Source: Nocardia niigatensis NBRC 100131 (GTDB taxonomy: Bacteria > Actinomycetota > Actinomycetes > Mycobacteriales > Mycobacteriaceae). Taken from it: a DNA stretch of 64,000 nucleotides. The notes beneath the pieces are model-generated. The model saw only the letters and a list, made by a program, of their open reading frames with translations. It was not told where the DNA came from and searched no databases. The translations under genes were made by a program, and so were the position numbers. Each line of letters starts with the position of its first letter. The stretch's first letter is position 1. Shown piece by piece: positions 33,628 to 43,149 of this stretch. The DNA lies in contig NZ_BAGC01000112.1 of NCBI RefSeq assembly GCF_000308655.1, forward strand, positions 91,040 to 155,039, given 5' to 3'.

Positions 33628-35177
33628 ATGCACGTGGGGGCCACGACGAGCGGGCGGCCATATCTTGTGATGCCCTACTACCCGCTGGATTCCCTCGCCG
33701 CCCGGATACGCCGTGAGGGGCCCGTGCCGGTGGAGACGGTGCTGCAGATCGGGGTGAAGATCGCGAGCGCGTGGCGAGCGCGCACCGGATGGGCATCATC
33801 CATCGGGATGTGAAGCCGGACGACATACTGCTCACCGAATACGGTGATCCGGCCTTGACCGACTTAGGTATTGCGGGGGCGCGGGTGGATTCGAGACGGA
33901 GTCGGGTCTGCTGACGGCGTCCCCGGCGTTCACGGCACCGTAGGTTCTGGCTGGGGAACCGGTCACCGGTGCCGCCGATATCTGTGGGCTCGGGGCGACG
34001 CTGTTCTGTGCGTTGTTTCGAACGTCGAAGCGGTGAGCAGGTGGTGGCGCAGTTCCTACGGATTGCCAGTCAGCCGATACCCGACCTTCGTGAGCAAGGG
34101 ATCTCCAATGATCTTGCGGCCCTGGTGGAATCAGCGATGCGTGCGGACCCGGCGCGTCGACCATCCGCATCCGAGTTGGGCGCAGCGATCCAGGAGGTAC
34201 AGCTGGCCGAGTCCTGTTGTCGGCCTGTCCGGACCCGCGGATCCTGGCGACCAGTCGCGAACCGCTGGATATCGCCGGGGAAGTGGTGGTGCGTGTCCTG
34301 CCGTTGTCGACTCCGTCGGGTGACGGCCTGCACCGGCTGGGTGGGCTTCCCAAATACGATGAGGTCACCCTGTTCGCCGACCGCGCGGCGGCTGTCGTTC
34401 CTGGTTTCGAAATCACCGGGGAGAACAAGGAAGCCGTCGCCGGCATTTGTTCTCGGCTGGATGGTCTGCCGTCGGCGATCGAATTGGCGGCGGCCAGAAT
34501 GCGGACAATGTCGCCGGAGCAGATCCTGCAACGCTCGCGATCACCGAAAAGTACGGCGAATACCTGTGCGCTGTGGGGTTTGGGGATCGCCACGCTGCGC
34601 CGAGGAGAACGAGGCGAAGCCCAGCAGCATTTGCAGGAGTCGCTCCGATTGGACCGAGCCGCACACAGTCCCGTCATCGCGGCGCTCGACCTCGAGGGAC
34701 TCGTATGCGCCGTCGGCGCAAGCGATTACAGCCGTGCGGCTGTCCTCATGGGCGCCGCGGAGCACCTGCTGAAAATCGTCCGCCTCCGAGTGCTCGGTAT
34801 ATCCCGAGCTGGACCGCGCGCACAACCAATTTCAGGCGGAAGTGCGTGGCGCCCTCGGAGAGCGTCGTTTCGAAGCGGATTTTCCGCCGTGGCTTGTCGA
34901 TGGGGCGTCGGGAAGCCGCGTCGCGGCCTTCGCCCTCCGCGAACCAATCGAGGAACCCGCTGGCGGCCCCGGAACTATTTTGACCAAACGTGAGCGTCAG
35001 GTCGCCGACCTGATTGCCCGGGGCCTCACCAACAGGCAGATCGCAACAAACCTCGTAATCTCCCAACGCACCGTGCAAGGCCACGTCGAACATATCCTCA
35101 CCAAATTCGGGTTCAACTCCCGCACTCAGATCGCGGCCTCGGTCGTCGAGTCGGCGGATTCGCTCGAGCAGCTGTGA
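33628..35177 (+). pseudogene. Decayed PknK-like Ser/Thr kinase - ATPase - LuxR regulator
   Basis: Pieces of one protein appear in order but in different frames. GRPYLVMPYYPLDSLAARIRR is the end of a kinase N-lobe. HRMGIIHRDVKPDDILLTEYGDPALTDLGIA is the catalytic and activation loop. SGEQVVAQFLRIASQPIPDLREQGI is the C-lobe. ILATSREPLDIAGEVVVRVLPLS and DGLPSAIELAAARMRTMSPEQIL are ATPase parts, and the last is a LuxR domain (LTKRERQVADLIARGLTNRQIATNLVISQRTVQGHVEHILTKFGF). The start of the kinase and several hundred residues between ATPase and HTH are missing, and at least three frame changes occur. The final 111-codon frame (34842-35177), with an intact HTH, could still be expressed. Confidence 0.8.
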
Positions 35178-35356
35178 GCCGCACGCCTCCTGCGCGGGCC
35201 AAATGTCAAGCACATTCGATTCCAGTGGTTGCACTCTTTAGTGCCCACCACTCCTCCGGGCAGATATCTGTGGTTACAGCGGAAGGGACTGATGTTTACC
35301 GTTGAAGATGAGGTTCTACTCGGATGTGCGGAACTCACGAAGCAGGAGTTGATGAA

Positions 35357-35533
35357 ATGATCGCAAGAATCGTCGGTTTGGCGGCTGCGACCGCTGTAGC
35401 GCTCTCACTCGGTGTCGTCGGGGCATCGACTGCATCCGCCAGCGAACCACAGGCCGCGCCTGTGGATGGCTCGATTGGATTCTGTTTCGCGATTCCGTTC
35501 CCAGGATCCGCGAGCTTGGTCTGGTGCCTCTGA
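35357..35533 (+). CDS. Small secreted peptide with two cysteines
   Basis: 58 aa with AGGAG 8 nt before ATG. A clean signal peptide (MIARIVGLAAATAVALSLGV, cut after ASTASA near residue 30) leaves a mature peptide of about 29 residues. It contains CFAIPFPGSASLVWC, a possible disulfide loop, and ends one residue later. It is not similar to anything I recognise. Small secreted peptides of this form occur elsewhere in this window. Confidence 0.65.
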   Translation: MIARIVGLAAATAVALSLGVVGASTASASEPQAAPVDGSIGFCFAIPFPGSASLVWCL

Positions 35534-35550
35534 GAAATCGCCCCGTATAG

Positions 35551-35864
35551 CGGCGCCCCGAACCTGATCGACGATTCGAAGGGGGTCGGTGGTACCTGAT
35601 CGCCACGCCGCGCGCTGTGTTGATCGGGCGGACCAGCACAAGATCGCGTTGGTACAGAATGCGTGCGTGAGCATCGCGGACATCGATCACCTCGAGTGGT
35701 GGTCCGTGGTGCTCCGCGGCGCGGGGGAAGGCGTCTACGTCGTGATCGACGAAGCGCGGCAGGGGGAAGCCACGACCGAAGAGGTCGAAAATCGCGCGGC
35801 CGCCCGCGAGCCGAGGGCGGGGCAGATCGCCGTCGGCCCGCTGCCGAGTGTGGCCCTCGATATC
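35551..35864 (-). pseudogene. C-terminal remnant of a flavin-dependent aromatic hydroxylase
   Basis: The minus strand reads IEGHTRQR, then GRAIFDLFGRGFPLPRF, PLEVIDVRDAHARILYQRDLVLVRP in one frame. It continues as AWRSGTTDPLRIVDQVRGA in another after a shift near 35620. This is the thioredoxin-like tail of phenol hydroxylase/MhpA-type monooxygenases. The catalytic part is absent. It adjoins a TetR gene and lies 5 kb from an intact relative at 40998, so it may mark an earlier version of the aromatic cluster. Confidence 0.8.
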
Positions 35865-35877
35865 CGAACGCGCAGCT

Positions 35878-36537
35878 TCAGGCGGGCATATCGGCTTGTG
35901 CGACAACGAGAGCCGGGAGTGGGCGTCGGCTGATCTCGTGTGCTTCCTCCGGAGGGAGTCCGAACATGCGCAGCAGGTCCTCGGTGATCTGATCGGAAGC
36001 CGCCGCATCGTCGCGTTCGGGATGTTCGTGTAGCAGCTGGCCGAGGCAGAGTGCGCTGCCGGCGACGATCGTCATCGCCAATTCCGGGTCGTGGACCTGG
36101 AATCGGCCCGCGCGCACCGCGGCATCGACGTCACGGCGGGCCCGCGGCGCGAGTCCTTTCTCGGAGCTGATGAGGCTCAGTCCGTCATTGAGCAGCACCT
36201 TGCTCAGCGTCGGATTCAGCCGGTGCAGGCGGCCGGTCAGGCGGAAGCTCTGGGCGAAGACCTGCGCGGGATCGTCGATGTCCTCGCACAATTGGTCGAG
36301 CAGCGCGCCGTGGCGGTCGAGCGCCTCCTCGATCGCGGCGTGGAACAGCTCTTCGCGGCTCTGGAAGTGGTTGTAGAACGACCCCATGCCGACGTCGGCG
36401 GCCTGGGTGATCTCGAGAATCGGCGCGTTGAGCTTGCCGTCGGCCAGGAACGATTGCGCGGCGCTCACGAGCGCGGCCCGGGTTCGCGCCTTGCGGCGTT
36501 CGAGACGGTTGGGTTCCGAGCCGTTGCGCGCGCTCAT
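35878..36537 (-). CDS. TetR-family regulator of the aromatic-catabolism operon
   Basis: 219 aa. The HTH is ILEITQAADVGMGSFYNHFQSREELFHAAIEEAL at about residues 40-73, following the usual RRKARTRAALVSAAQSFL helix. It is divergent from a five-gene catabolic operon. Two TGACG-N4-CGTCA palindromes lie between the two starts and are its likely operators. Derepression by an aromatic compound or CoA thioester is expected. Confidence 0.9.
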   Translation of the reverse strand: MSARNGSEPNRLERRKARTRAALVSAAQSFLADGKLNAPILEITQAADVGMGSFYNHFQSREELFHAAIEEALDRHGALLDQLCEDIDDPAQVFAQSFRLTGRLHRLNPTLSKVLLNDGLSLISSEKGLAPRARRDVDAAVRAGRFQVHDPELAMTIVAGSALCLGQLLHEHPERDDAAASDQITEDLLRMFGLPPEEAHEISRRPLPALVVAQADMPA

Positions 36538-36594
36538 CGCTGCTCACCTCTCCTCGCGGGTTCGTACGCCATCGTAGCGGTCACCACTCAGTGT

Positions 36595-36652
36595 TGACGA
36601 ATACGTCAGAAGGTCTTGACTGACTCCTTCCTCGTAAGTGACGATATCGTCA
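36595..36652. promoter_or_regulatory. Two TGACG-N4-CGTCA palindromes, probable TetR operators
   Basis: TGACGAATACGTCA (36595-36608) and TGACGATATCGTCA (36639-36652, perfect) are 44 bp centre to centre, four helical turns. A TTGACT hexamer lies between them at 36616. They cover the divergent promoter region of the TetR gene and the dioxygenase operon. Confidence 0.8.
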
Positions 36653-36672
36653 GTACTTGGAAGGAGTGGTCG

Positions 36673-37806
36673 ATGAGCGGCCATCACGACGTGCATCGCG
36701 ATCTGCACAGCGAACAGGGTGCGCTGCCGGGGGAACATCCCGGTCGAGCGGCGAATCCGGTGGTCAAGGTGCTCGATCTGGCATGGCTCGAGTTCGAGAA
36801 GCCGGACCTGGATCGTGCCGAGGCGTTCGCGCACGCTTTCGGTTTCGCCACCGCGCTGCGCACCCCGGAGGAGTTGCAGCTGCGCGGCACCGATCCCGGA
36901 TCGCCGTGCGTACTCATCCGTCGCGGCACTCGGTCGAGGTTCGTGGGTCCGGCATTTCGGGCCGCGGAGATGGCCGATCTGTCTCGTCTGGCGAGAGACG
37001 CCGGTCCGAGCCCGCGACCGCTGCCGGAGTCGCTGGGTGGACAGAGCGTGGATCTCGTGGATCCGAGCGGTCTGCGAGTGCGGGTGGTAGCGGATACGCG
37101 CGAGTTGCCGGTGCTGGCGGCTCAGTCGCCGCATGTGCTCAATGCGGGACATGAACTGGCGCGGATCAATACGACGCAGCGTCCGCCCAGGGAACCCGCA
37201 CGGGTGCAGCGGCTCGGTCATGTGGTCGTCCAGTCGACGAAGTACCACGAGACGCTCGATTGGTACCTGCGGTACCTGGGCCTGATCGTCAGCGATTTCC
37301 TGTACTACCCGGGTCAACGTGATCAGGGGCCGGTGATGAGCTTCATCCGGTGTGACAGGGGCGCTACTCCGACCGACCATCACACGCTGGCGCTGACCCT
37401 GGGGCCGTCCAACAGGTACGTGCACTCCGCGTATCAGGTCGCCGACCTGGATGCGCTCGCGGCCGGCGGAGAATATCTGCGCGAGCGCGGATATCGACGA
37501 TCGTGGGGGATCGGCCGCCATATTCAGGGCAGCCAGATCTTCGACTATTGGCGTGACCCCGACGGTTTCATGGTCGAGCACTTCAGTGACGGGGACATGT
37601 TCGACTGCTCGCTGGAACCCGGCTGGGCTCCGATGAGCGCATCGGGCCTGGCGCAGTGGGGACCGCCGGCCACCAATGACTTCCTCGGCATTTCGCCTGG
37701 GGCCCAGTCTTTTCGAGAATTGCGCGCAATCGTGGACGCGCTACGTCAGGACAATGAATTCGATCTCCGCCGACTGCGCGGACTGCTGAAAGTAGCCAAC
37801 TCATGA
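36673..37806 (+). CDS. Extradiol (VOC-fold) ring-cleavage dioxygenase
   Basis: 377 aa from ATG 36673 with AAGGAG 6 nt before. Two VOC modules are seen. The second carries the metal ligands: His in RLGHVVVQS, His in TDHHTLALTLGP and Glu in GFMVEHFSDGD, the His-His-Glu triad of type I extradiol dioxygenases. It should cleave a catechol next to the hydroxyls using Fe(II). It is first in an operon with a flavin hydroxylase that could make that catechol and an FAH-type hydrolase that could process the product. The exact substrate is unknown. The longer start at 36616 would run through the operator. Confidence 0.85.
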   Translation: MSGHHDVHRDLHSEQGALPGEHPGRAANPVVKVLDLAWLEFEKPDLDRAEAFAHAFGFATALRTPEELQLRGTDPGSPCVLIRRGTRSRFVGPAFRAAEMADLSRLARDAGPSPRPLPESLGGQSVDLVDPSGLRVRVVADTRELPVLAAQSPHVLNAGHELARINTTQRPPREPARVQRLGHVVVQSTKYHETLDWYLRYLGLIVSDFLYYPGQRDQGPVMSFIRCDRGATPTDHHTLALTLGPSNRYVHSAYQVADLDALAAGGEYLRERGYRRSWGIGRHIQGSQIFDYWRDPDGFMVEHFSDGDMFDCSLEPGWAPMSASGLAQWGPPATNDFLGISPGAQSFRELRAIVDALRQDNEFDLRRLRGLLKVANS

Positions 37807-38741
37807 GCATTTCCGTCCTCCGGACCGCCGACGCCTGGTGGGTCCGGACATCCACCGGTGCGGCGCGCATCGCTACCGCCGCCGTGACGACCCGCGAACT
37901 CCTCGCCGACCGGGCTGCAATCGAGGCCGCGAGGAATTCGTCCGATACCGTTGCGGTGGAGGGTCTTTCGCTGATCTCGCCGGTGAGCGCGCCGTGCCGC
38001 GTGGTGGCGCAGATGACGAATTTCGTGTCCCACGTCGAGGACTCGGGCATGGACGCGAAGACCGTGCCGCTCACGTTCTTCCGCAAGAGTTCGGGATCGA
38101 TCAGCGGCCCCCACGACGATGTGGTTCGCCCCGCCCATGTCCGATTGCTCGATTACGAGGTGGAGATCGGGCTCGTCTTCGGTCGCGAGATGCCGGTGGG
38201 TTCCACCATCACCGACGACAATCTGGCCGACTACGTCGCGGGCCTGGTCGTGACGAACGATGTCTCGGCCCGCGACGTCCAGTTGCCGAAAACCCAGTTC
38301 TACGAGGCGAAGTCGTACCCCACCTTCACCCCGGTCGGTCCGGCGCTGGTGCTGCTGGACGCCGATGAGCTGAAGCGATTCACCGATCTTCGGTTGCGGC
38401 TGTGGGTCAATGGGCAGGTCCGCCAGAACATGACGGTCGCCGACATGATCTACCGGCCCGTCGAGACGCTGAACGAGTTGACCCGTTTTCAGCGGATGGA
38501 CGCCGGAGACCTACTGCTCACCGGGACCCCCGTCGGCACCGCCATCAGCGCCCCGCCGAAGCCCGTCGCGATCATCGGATCGCTGCTCCCGCCGAAGCTC
38601 AAGTGGAAGCTGTTCTTCGAAGGGCAAGCCAAGAATCCGAAGTATCTGCACGAGGGCGACGTGGTGGAAGCCACGATCGGGACCGATGACGGCGTGATCG
38701 ACCTGGGGCGACAGCGCACGGTCGTGAGGTTCGCCCGGTGA
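37803..38741 (+). CDS. Fumarylacetoacetate hydrolase (FAH) family protein
   Basis: 312 aa, overlapping the dioxygenase stop by 4 nt (ATGA). The FAH core is present: PHDDVVRPAHVRLLDYEVEIGLVFGREM with Glu ligands, the VTNDVSARDVQ segment, and GDLLLTGTPVGTA. Family members hydrolyse or isomerise C-C bonds of 2,4-dioxo acids and meta-cleavage products. Here it probably acts on the ring-cleavage product of the upstream dioxygenase. Confidence 0.9.
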   Translation: MSISVLRTADAWWVRTSTGAARIATAAVTTRELLADRAAIEAARNSSDTVAVEGLSLISPVSAPCRVVAQMTNFVSHVEDSGMDAKTVPLTFFRKSSGSISGPHDDVVRPAHVRLLDYEVEIGLVFGREMPVGSTITDDNLADYVAGLVVTNDVSARDVQLPKTQFYEAKSYPTFTPVGPALVLLDADELKRFTDLRLRLWVNGQVRQNMTVADMIYRPVETLNELTRFQRMDAGDLLLTGTPVGTAISAPPKPVAIIGSLLPPKLKWKLFFEGQAKNPKYLHEGDVVEATIGTDDGVIDLGRQRTVVRFAR

Positions 38742-40648
38742 ACGAGACCCCCGAGCTCGTCGGCGCGGACCTGCTGTGGCCCCGATACACCGCGCCCGAA
38801 AACTTGGCAGAGATCGAATCGCTGCCGCTCGCTTCCCGCGGTCTTCCCGAATCGACCTACGCGCTATTGGAGCGTGCGGCGGCGCGGTGGCCGGACCGCA
38901 CCGCGGTTACGGTGCTTCCGGATGCGGCGCGTTGGCGAGAACCGTTGCGGCGCAGCTACGCCGAGCTGCTCGCCGATGTCCACCGGTACGCGAACCTGCT
39001 CCACGAGCTGGGCGTTCGCCGCGGTGACGCGGTTGCGCTCATCGCGCCGAATTGCGCGGACCTGATTCCCGCGTTGCTCGCGGCGCAACTGGCGGGGATT
39101 GCGGCGCCGATCAACGGTGGTCTCTCCGGTGACCACATCGCCGAGTTGCTGCGGCGTTCGGGGGCACGGGTTCTGGTCGCGGCGGGACCTGAGCTGGCGG
39201 CGGAGACCTGGGCAGTCGCGCACGAGCTGGCTACGCAGGGATTGCTGGACGCGCTGCTGGTCTTGCGCCCGAGTGCTACCTCAGGGTCGGCGCCCGCCTT
39301 GCCGTTGGTGGATAGCGTGCGGGTCGGCTATCTGACTGACCTCGCGGCCGAACATGATTCGAGCAGTTTTGTCGGCATACCGCCTGTCGCAACGGATCTG
39401 GCAGCGCTCTTTCACACCGGGGGGACCACCGGGGTGCCGAAACTGGCCGCGCACAGGCACTCCGGGGAGGTCGCGAACGCTTGGATGATCGCCGCCAATT
39501 CCCTGCTCGACGAGGACGCGGTGGTCTTCGCGGCGCTGCCGCTCTTCCACGTCAACGCGTTGATCGTGACACTGCTCGCCCCATTGTTCCGTGGCCAATC
39601 GGTCGTCTGGGCCGGGCCACTGGGATACCGGGACCTGTCCTTGTACGCGCAGTTCTGGAACATCGTGGAGCACTACCGAATCGCGGCGATGAGTGCTGTC
39701 CCGACCGTGTACGCCGTCCTTGCTCAATGCCCGGTAAACGCCGATATCTCGAGCCTGCGATACGCCATGGTCGGCGCGTCACCGCTGCCGCCGGCAGTCC
39801 GGGACAGTTTTCAGGAGCACACCGGCGTCATGCTGGTGGAGGGCTACGGGCTGACCGAGGGCACATGCGCGACCGCACGCAGCTTCCCCGACGCGCCGCG
39901 ACCGGGTGCGGTCGGGCAGCGCATGCCCTACCAGCGGGTCGCGATCGTTCGAGTCCGCGAGGACGGTGTCTGGGAGGAGCTGCCGGTAGGTGAGATCGGC
40001 GCGCTGGCGGTTGGCGGCCCAGCGGTTTTCGCGGGATACGTGATCAGCCGTGACGCGAACGGTCACCTGACCGATGGGCTCGGCGCACTGCACCAAGGGT
40101 GGTTGAACACCGGCGACCTCGCTCATATCGATGAGGACGGCTTCATCTACCTGCATGGCCGGGTGAAGGACCTCATCATCCGCGGCGGCCACAACATCGA
40201 TCCAGCGACGATCGAGGACGCCCTGCTGGCGCACCCCCACGTGAGCGCCGCCAGCGCGGTCGGCCGTCCCGACGCGCACGCCGGCGAAGTACCCGTCGCC
40301 TATGTAGCGGTGGTCGCGGACTCGGACGTGACCGAGGCCGAGTTGGTCGCGTGGGCCGCCGAACGTGTCGCCGAGCGCGCGGCGGCCCCGAAGACGGTGA
40401 CGATCCTCGACGCGCTGCCGGTGACCGATGTCGGCAAGCCGTACAAGCTCGGACTGCGCGCGGATGCCACCCGTCGCGAATTGCGCGGCGTACTCGCGGA
40501 GATCCACGGCGTCATCGATGTCACGGCGACTGTCGTGGACGGTATGGCCGTGGCGACGATCGAACTCGACGCGTCCGATGCGCGGGAGGAAGTCGAGCGG
40601 ATCCTCGGCCGCTATGCGATCAGGTGGAATATCGAGGTGCGGCAATGA
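38738..40648 (+). CDS. AMP-forming acyl-CoA ligase
   Basis: 636 aa from GTG 38738 overlapping the FAH gene. The AMP-binding motif is LFHTGGTTGVPKLAAHRH (P-loop A3). GYGLTEGT is A5, TGDLAHIDEDGFIYLHGRVKDLIIRGGHNI holds A7-A8, and the catalytic Lys is in LPVTDVGKPYKLGLR (A10). It activates a carboxylic acid as an acyl-adenylate and then CoA thioester. An extra 60-70 residues follow A10 (ELRGVLAEIHGVIDVTATV), longer than usual. In this operon it could activate the starting aromatic acid or the acid released after ring cleavage. Confidence 0.93.
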   Translation: MNETPELVGADLLWPRYTAPENLAEIESLPLASRGLPESTYALLERAAARWPDRTAVTVLPDAARWREPLRRSYAELLADVHRYANLLHELGVRRGDAVALIAPNCADLIPALLAAQLAGIAAPINGGLSGDHIAELLRRSGARVLVAAGPELAAETWAVAHELATQGLLDALLVLRPSATSGSAPALPLVDSVRVGYLTDLAAEHDSSSFVGIPPVATDLAALFHTGGTTGVPKLAAHRHSGEVANAWMIAANSLLDEDAVVFAALPLFHVNALIVTLLAPLFRGQSVVWAGPLGYRDLSLYAQFWNIVEHYRIAAMSAVPTVYAVLAQCPVNADISSLRYAMVGASPLPPAVRDSFQEHTGVMLVEGYGLTEGTCATARSFPDAPRPGAVGQRMPYQRVAIVRVREDGVWEELPVGEIGALAVGGPAVFAGYVISRDANGHLTDGLGALHQGWLNTGDLAHIDEDGFIYLHGRVKDLIIRGGHNIDPATIEDALLAHPHVSAASAVGRPDAHAGEVPVAYVAVVADSDVTEAELVAWAAERVAERAAAPKTVTILDALPVTDVGKPYKLGLRADATRRELRGVLAEIHGVIDVTATVVDGMAVATIELDASDAREEVERILGRYAIRWNIEVRQ

Positions 40649-41001
40649 AATTCGTGTCGATCATTCTTGCCGCGTTGTTGGCCGGCGAATTCCTGTTCTT
40701 GGGGATGGGCAAGCTGGCGGCGATCACACCGATGCGGGAACGCGCGGAACATCTCGGCTTCACGACGACCGCCTACCGAATCATCGGTGCTCTCGAAGTC
40801 GCGGCAGCGGTAGGGGTGCTGGCCGGACTGGCCAGTCCGTCGGTCGGCATCGCGGCGGGAATCGGCCTCACGGTGTTGATGACCGGGGCAATGGCCGCCC
40901 ATCTTCGGAATCGTGACGGTGCAATGGAAATCGCTCCCGCGGTCGTCACCGGCGTCGTCGCCGTCGCCTACTCGGCTGCGCTGGCTGGAGCGATCCTGTG
41001 A
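40645..41001 (+). CDS. DoxX-like small membrane protein
   Basis: 118 aa, four helices, overlapping the ligase gene by 4 nt. The text LLAGEFLFLGMGKLAAITPMRERAEHLGFTTTAYRIIGALEVAAAVGVLAGL is that of DoxX-like family proteins. Their role is unclear; some support membrane redox steps or substrate entry. Tight coupling in this operon suggests a helper role in the pathway. Confidence 0.85.
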   Translation: MKFVSIILAALLAGEFLFLGMGKLAAITPMRERAEHLGFTTTAYRIIGALEVAAAVGVLAGLASPSVGIAAGIGLTVLMTGAMAAHLRNRDGAMEIAPAVVTGVVAVAYSAALAGAIL

Positions 41002-42527
41002 CCTCGCCAATGGTTCCCGTCGTGATCATCGGTGCGGGTCCGACAGGACTCACCGCGGCTACGTTGCTGGCCCAGTCAGGTATCGAGTCCCTCGTACTCG
41101 AGCGGTGGGAGGATATCTATCCACAGCCGCGAGCCGTCCATCTCGACGGTGAAGTCCGCCGAATCATCGAACGTCTGGGTGTCGGAAAGCAATTCGACGC
41201 AATTTCCCGGCCCGCGCTCGGGCTGCGCCTGCTCGATCCGGACCACCGGGTTCTGGCTCAGATCGATCGCGATCCGGCGGGCGGTCGCAATGGATACCCG
41301 GAAGCGAATCTCTTCGACCAACCGGAACTCGAGGCGATCCTGCGCGACAACCTCGGTCGGTACCCGGTCGCCCGCCTGCGCGGTGGCGCTGAAGTGACAG
41401 CGATTGCAGACGAAGGCGATTGCGTACGAATCACTTTCACTGATCGTGCCACCGGCCAGGTCGAAACAGTGTGTGCCGAGTACGTCTTGGGCTGCGATGG
41501 GGCCAACAGCCTTGTGCGTCGCACGATCGAAGCGCGGATGCGCGACATGGGATTCGAACAACGCTGGTTGGTCGTGGATATCGCCACGGCAGCGGAGATC
41601 GGTCAGTGGGAAGGGGTGCACCAGGTCTGCGACCCCACGCGAGCGGCGACCTACATGCGCATCGGGCAGACTCGCCACCGGTGGGAGTTCCGGCTGCTGC
41701 CGGGCGAGACCGCGGCCGACTACGGTGACCTGTTCCGGATCCGGCCCTTGCTCGTACCGTGGATCGACGACATCCTCTTCGATTCACTCGAATTGGTGCG
41801 GATCGCCGACTACACCTTCCGTGCCCAGCTGGCCGACCGATGGCGTCGAGGCCGGGTGTTCCTGCTCGGGGATGCCGCCCATCTCACCCCGCCCTTCATC
41901 GGCCAGGGAATGGGGGCGGGTATACGCGATGCCGTCAACCTGACCTGGAAGCTGGCCGGGGTGCTGCGCGGCAACCTGCCGGACAGGACGCTCGAAACCT
42001 ATGAGATCGAGCGAAAACCGCACGCGCAGGCCATGATCCGACTGGCCAAACTCACCGGCATCATCATGACCGAGGGCGGTGAGCAGGGAAACCGCCTGCG
42101 CCGCATCATGGCACCGCGGCTGCACCTTGTACCGGGCCTGACGTCGATGATCACCAGCGGCGAGTCGCCTCGACTACATCGCTCGGATCTGGTTCTGGCT
42201 CCGCCGCTTCGGCATGGGCTGGCCGGGCACTTGATCCCGAACGGGCGGCTCGCGGATGGGCGTCAGGTCGACGACGTGATAGCCGGTAGGTTCGCGGTGA
42301 TCGCTACGGTCGATATCCCCGCGAAGGATCGGGAACGAATCGAGGACTGCGGCGCAGCCGTGATATTCGCGCCCTCGGGCACAGCCCTGCATCACTGGCT
42401 ACGCCGCCGACGCACACTCGCAGTCGTCGTCCGCCCCGATGGAACCGTTCACAGCAGCGGAACCGACCTGTCTGTCCTCGTCGCTCGACTGCGGGAATTA
42501 GCGCGCGACCACTGCCGGCGGTATTGA
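40998..42527 (+). CDS. FAD-dependent aromatic hydroxylase (MhpA/phenol-hydroxylase-like)
   Basis: 509 aa from GTG 40998 overlapping the DoxX gene. GAGPTGLTAATLLAQSG is the FAD-binding GxGxxG fingerprint, GCDGANSLVRR the DG motif, and GDAAHLTPPFIGQGMGAGIRDAVNLTWKLA the second FAD motif. The C-terminal thioredoxin-like domain ends near residue 500. Family members use NAD(P)H and O2 to add a hydroxyl ortho to a phenol, giving the catechol for ring cleavage. Its presence last in the operon completes a hydroxylase, extradiol dioxygenase and hydrolase set. Confidence 0.92.
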   Translation: MTSPMVPVVIIGAGPTGLTAATLLAQSGIESLVLERWEDIYPQPRAVHLDGEVRRIIERLGVGKQFDAISRPALGLRLLDPDHRVLAQIDRDPAGGRNGYPEANLFDQPELEAILRDNLGRYPVARLRGGAEVTAIADEGDCVRITFTDRATGQVETVCAEYVLGCDGANSLVRRTIEARMRDMGFEQRWLVVDIATAAEIGQWEGVHQVCDPTRAATYMRIGQTRHRWEFRLLPGETAADYGDLFRIRPLLVPWIDDILFDSLELVRIADYTFRAQLADRWRRGRVFLLGDAAHLTPPFIGQGMGAGIRDAVNLTWKLAGVLRGNLPDRTLETYEIERKPHAQAMIRLAKLTGIIMTEGGEQGNRLRRIMAPRLHLVPGLTSMITSGESPRLHRSDLVLAPPLRHGLAGHLIPNGRLADGRQVDDVIAGRFAVIATVDIPAKDRERIEDCGAAVIFAPSGTALHHWLRRRRTLAVVVRPDGTVHSSGTDLSVLVARLRELARDHCRRY

Positions 42528-42801
42528 GGTTGCGGCGAGCGCCCGGTCGTACACGGCCTGACCTATCTCGATTCAGCTGCTGCTACGAACGCACCACAGC
42601 CGGTTGGGGGTCCTGATAGCAGGTGTGCCCAACCGGAGCCGTATTCAGGCATTGGTCATAGGTATCCCACCCGGTCTAGATGTTAGATATGACGGCCTGT
42701 GCAGTCCGTGGCCTCTGGGCCGCCCATGGAAATCATGGCAGCATTCTGAAATCGATCTATTTTAGAGTTCTTGGAACATTGCACCCCCAAGGAGTCCGTA
42801 G
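42528..42801. other. Intergenic, promoter region only
   Basis: No gene. The last 100 bp before the secreted-protein gene are relatively AT-rich (ATTCTGAAATCGATCTATTT) and probably carry its promoter. Confidence 0.5.
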
Positions 42802-43116
42802 TTGAAACCTCTTCTGGCCTACCGGCTCCCCACCATCGCGACCGCCTGTGCAGTCGCAGCCATCCTGTACGGCACCGGGGTCGCGACCGCCGCTCCGCTC
42901 ACCCTCGATCCGGTGGCCACGACAACCGCTTCGGGCTCGGCGGACTCGGGATCGGTCACATCCGGTTCAGCGACGCAGACTCTCGACGCGAATGCGAACA
43001 CTGGCTCCAGCTCGGCCCAGCTGCTGTGGCGCCAGTTCTGGTGTCAATGGTCCGGCGGCGACTGGCACCCAGAAACCGGTTACTGTCAACATTATGACGG
43101 CTCCAGGGTGGGCTAG
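42802..43116 (+). CDS. Small secreted protein, TTG start
   Basis: 104 aa. AAGGAG lies 7 nt before TTG 42802. The signal peptide (TACAVAAILYGTGVATAAP) is cut near residue 31. A Ser/Thr/Ala-rich linker and then QFWCQWSGGDWHPETGYCQHYDG follow, with two cysteines and several aromatics, possibly a small disulfide-closed binding module. Not recognised. Confidence 0.65.
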   Translation: MKPLLAYRLPTIATACAVAAILYGTGVATAAPLTLDPVATTTASGSADSGSVTSGSATQTLDANANTGSSSAQLLWRQFWCQWSGGDWHPETGYCQHYDGSRVG

Positions 43117-43149
43117 CTCGGGCCGAAGACCTCCCTTTGATCGTGTGTC

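Noticed and set aside
35589..35933. Plus-strand 114-aa protein
   Set aside because: The opposite strand carries recognisable monooxygenase text, so this frame is its shadow.
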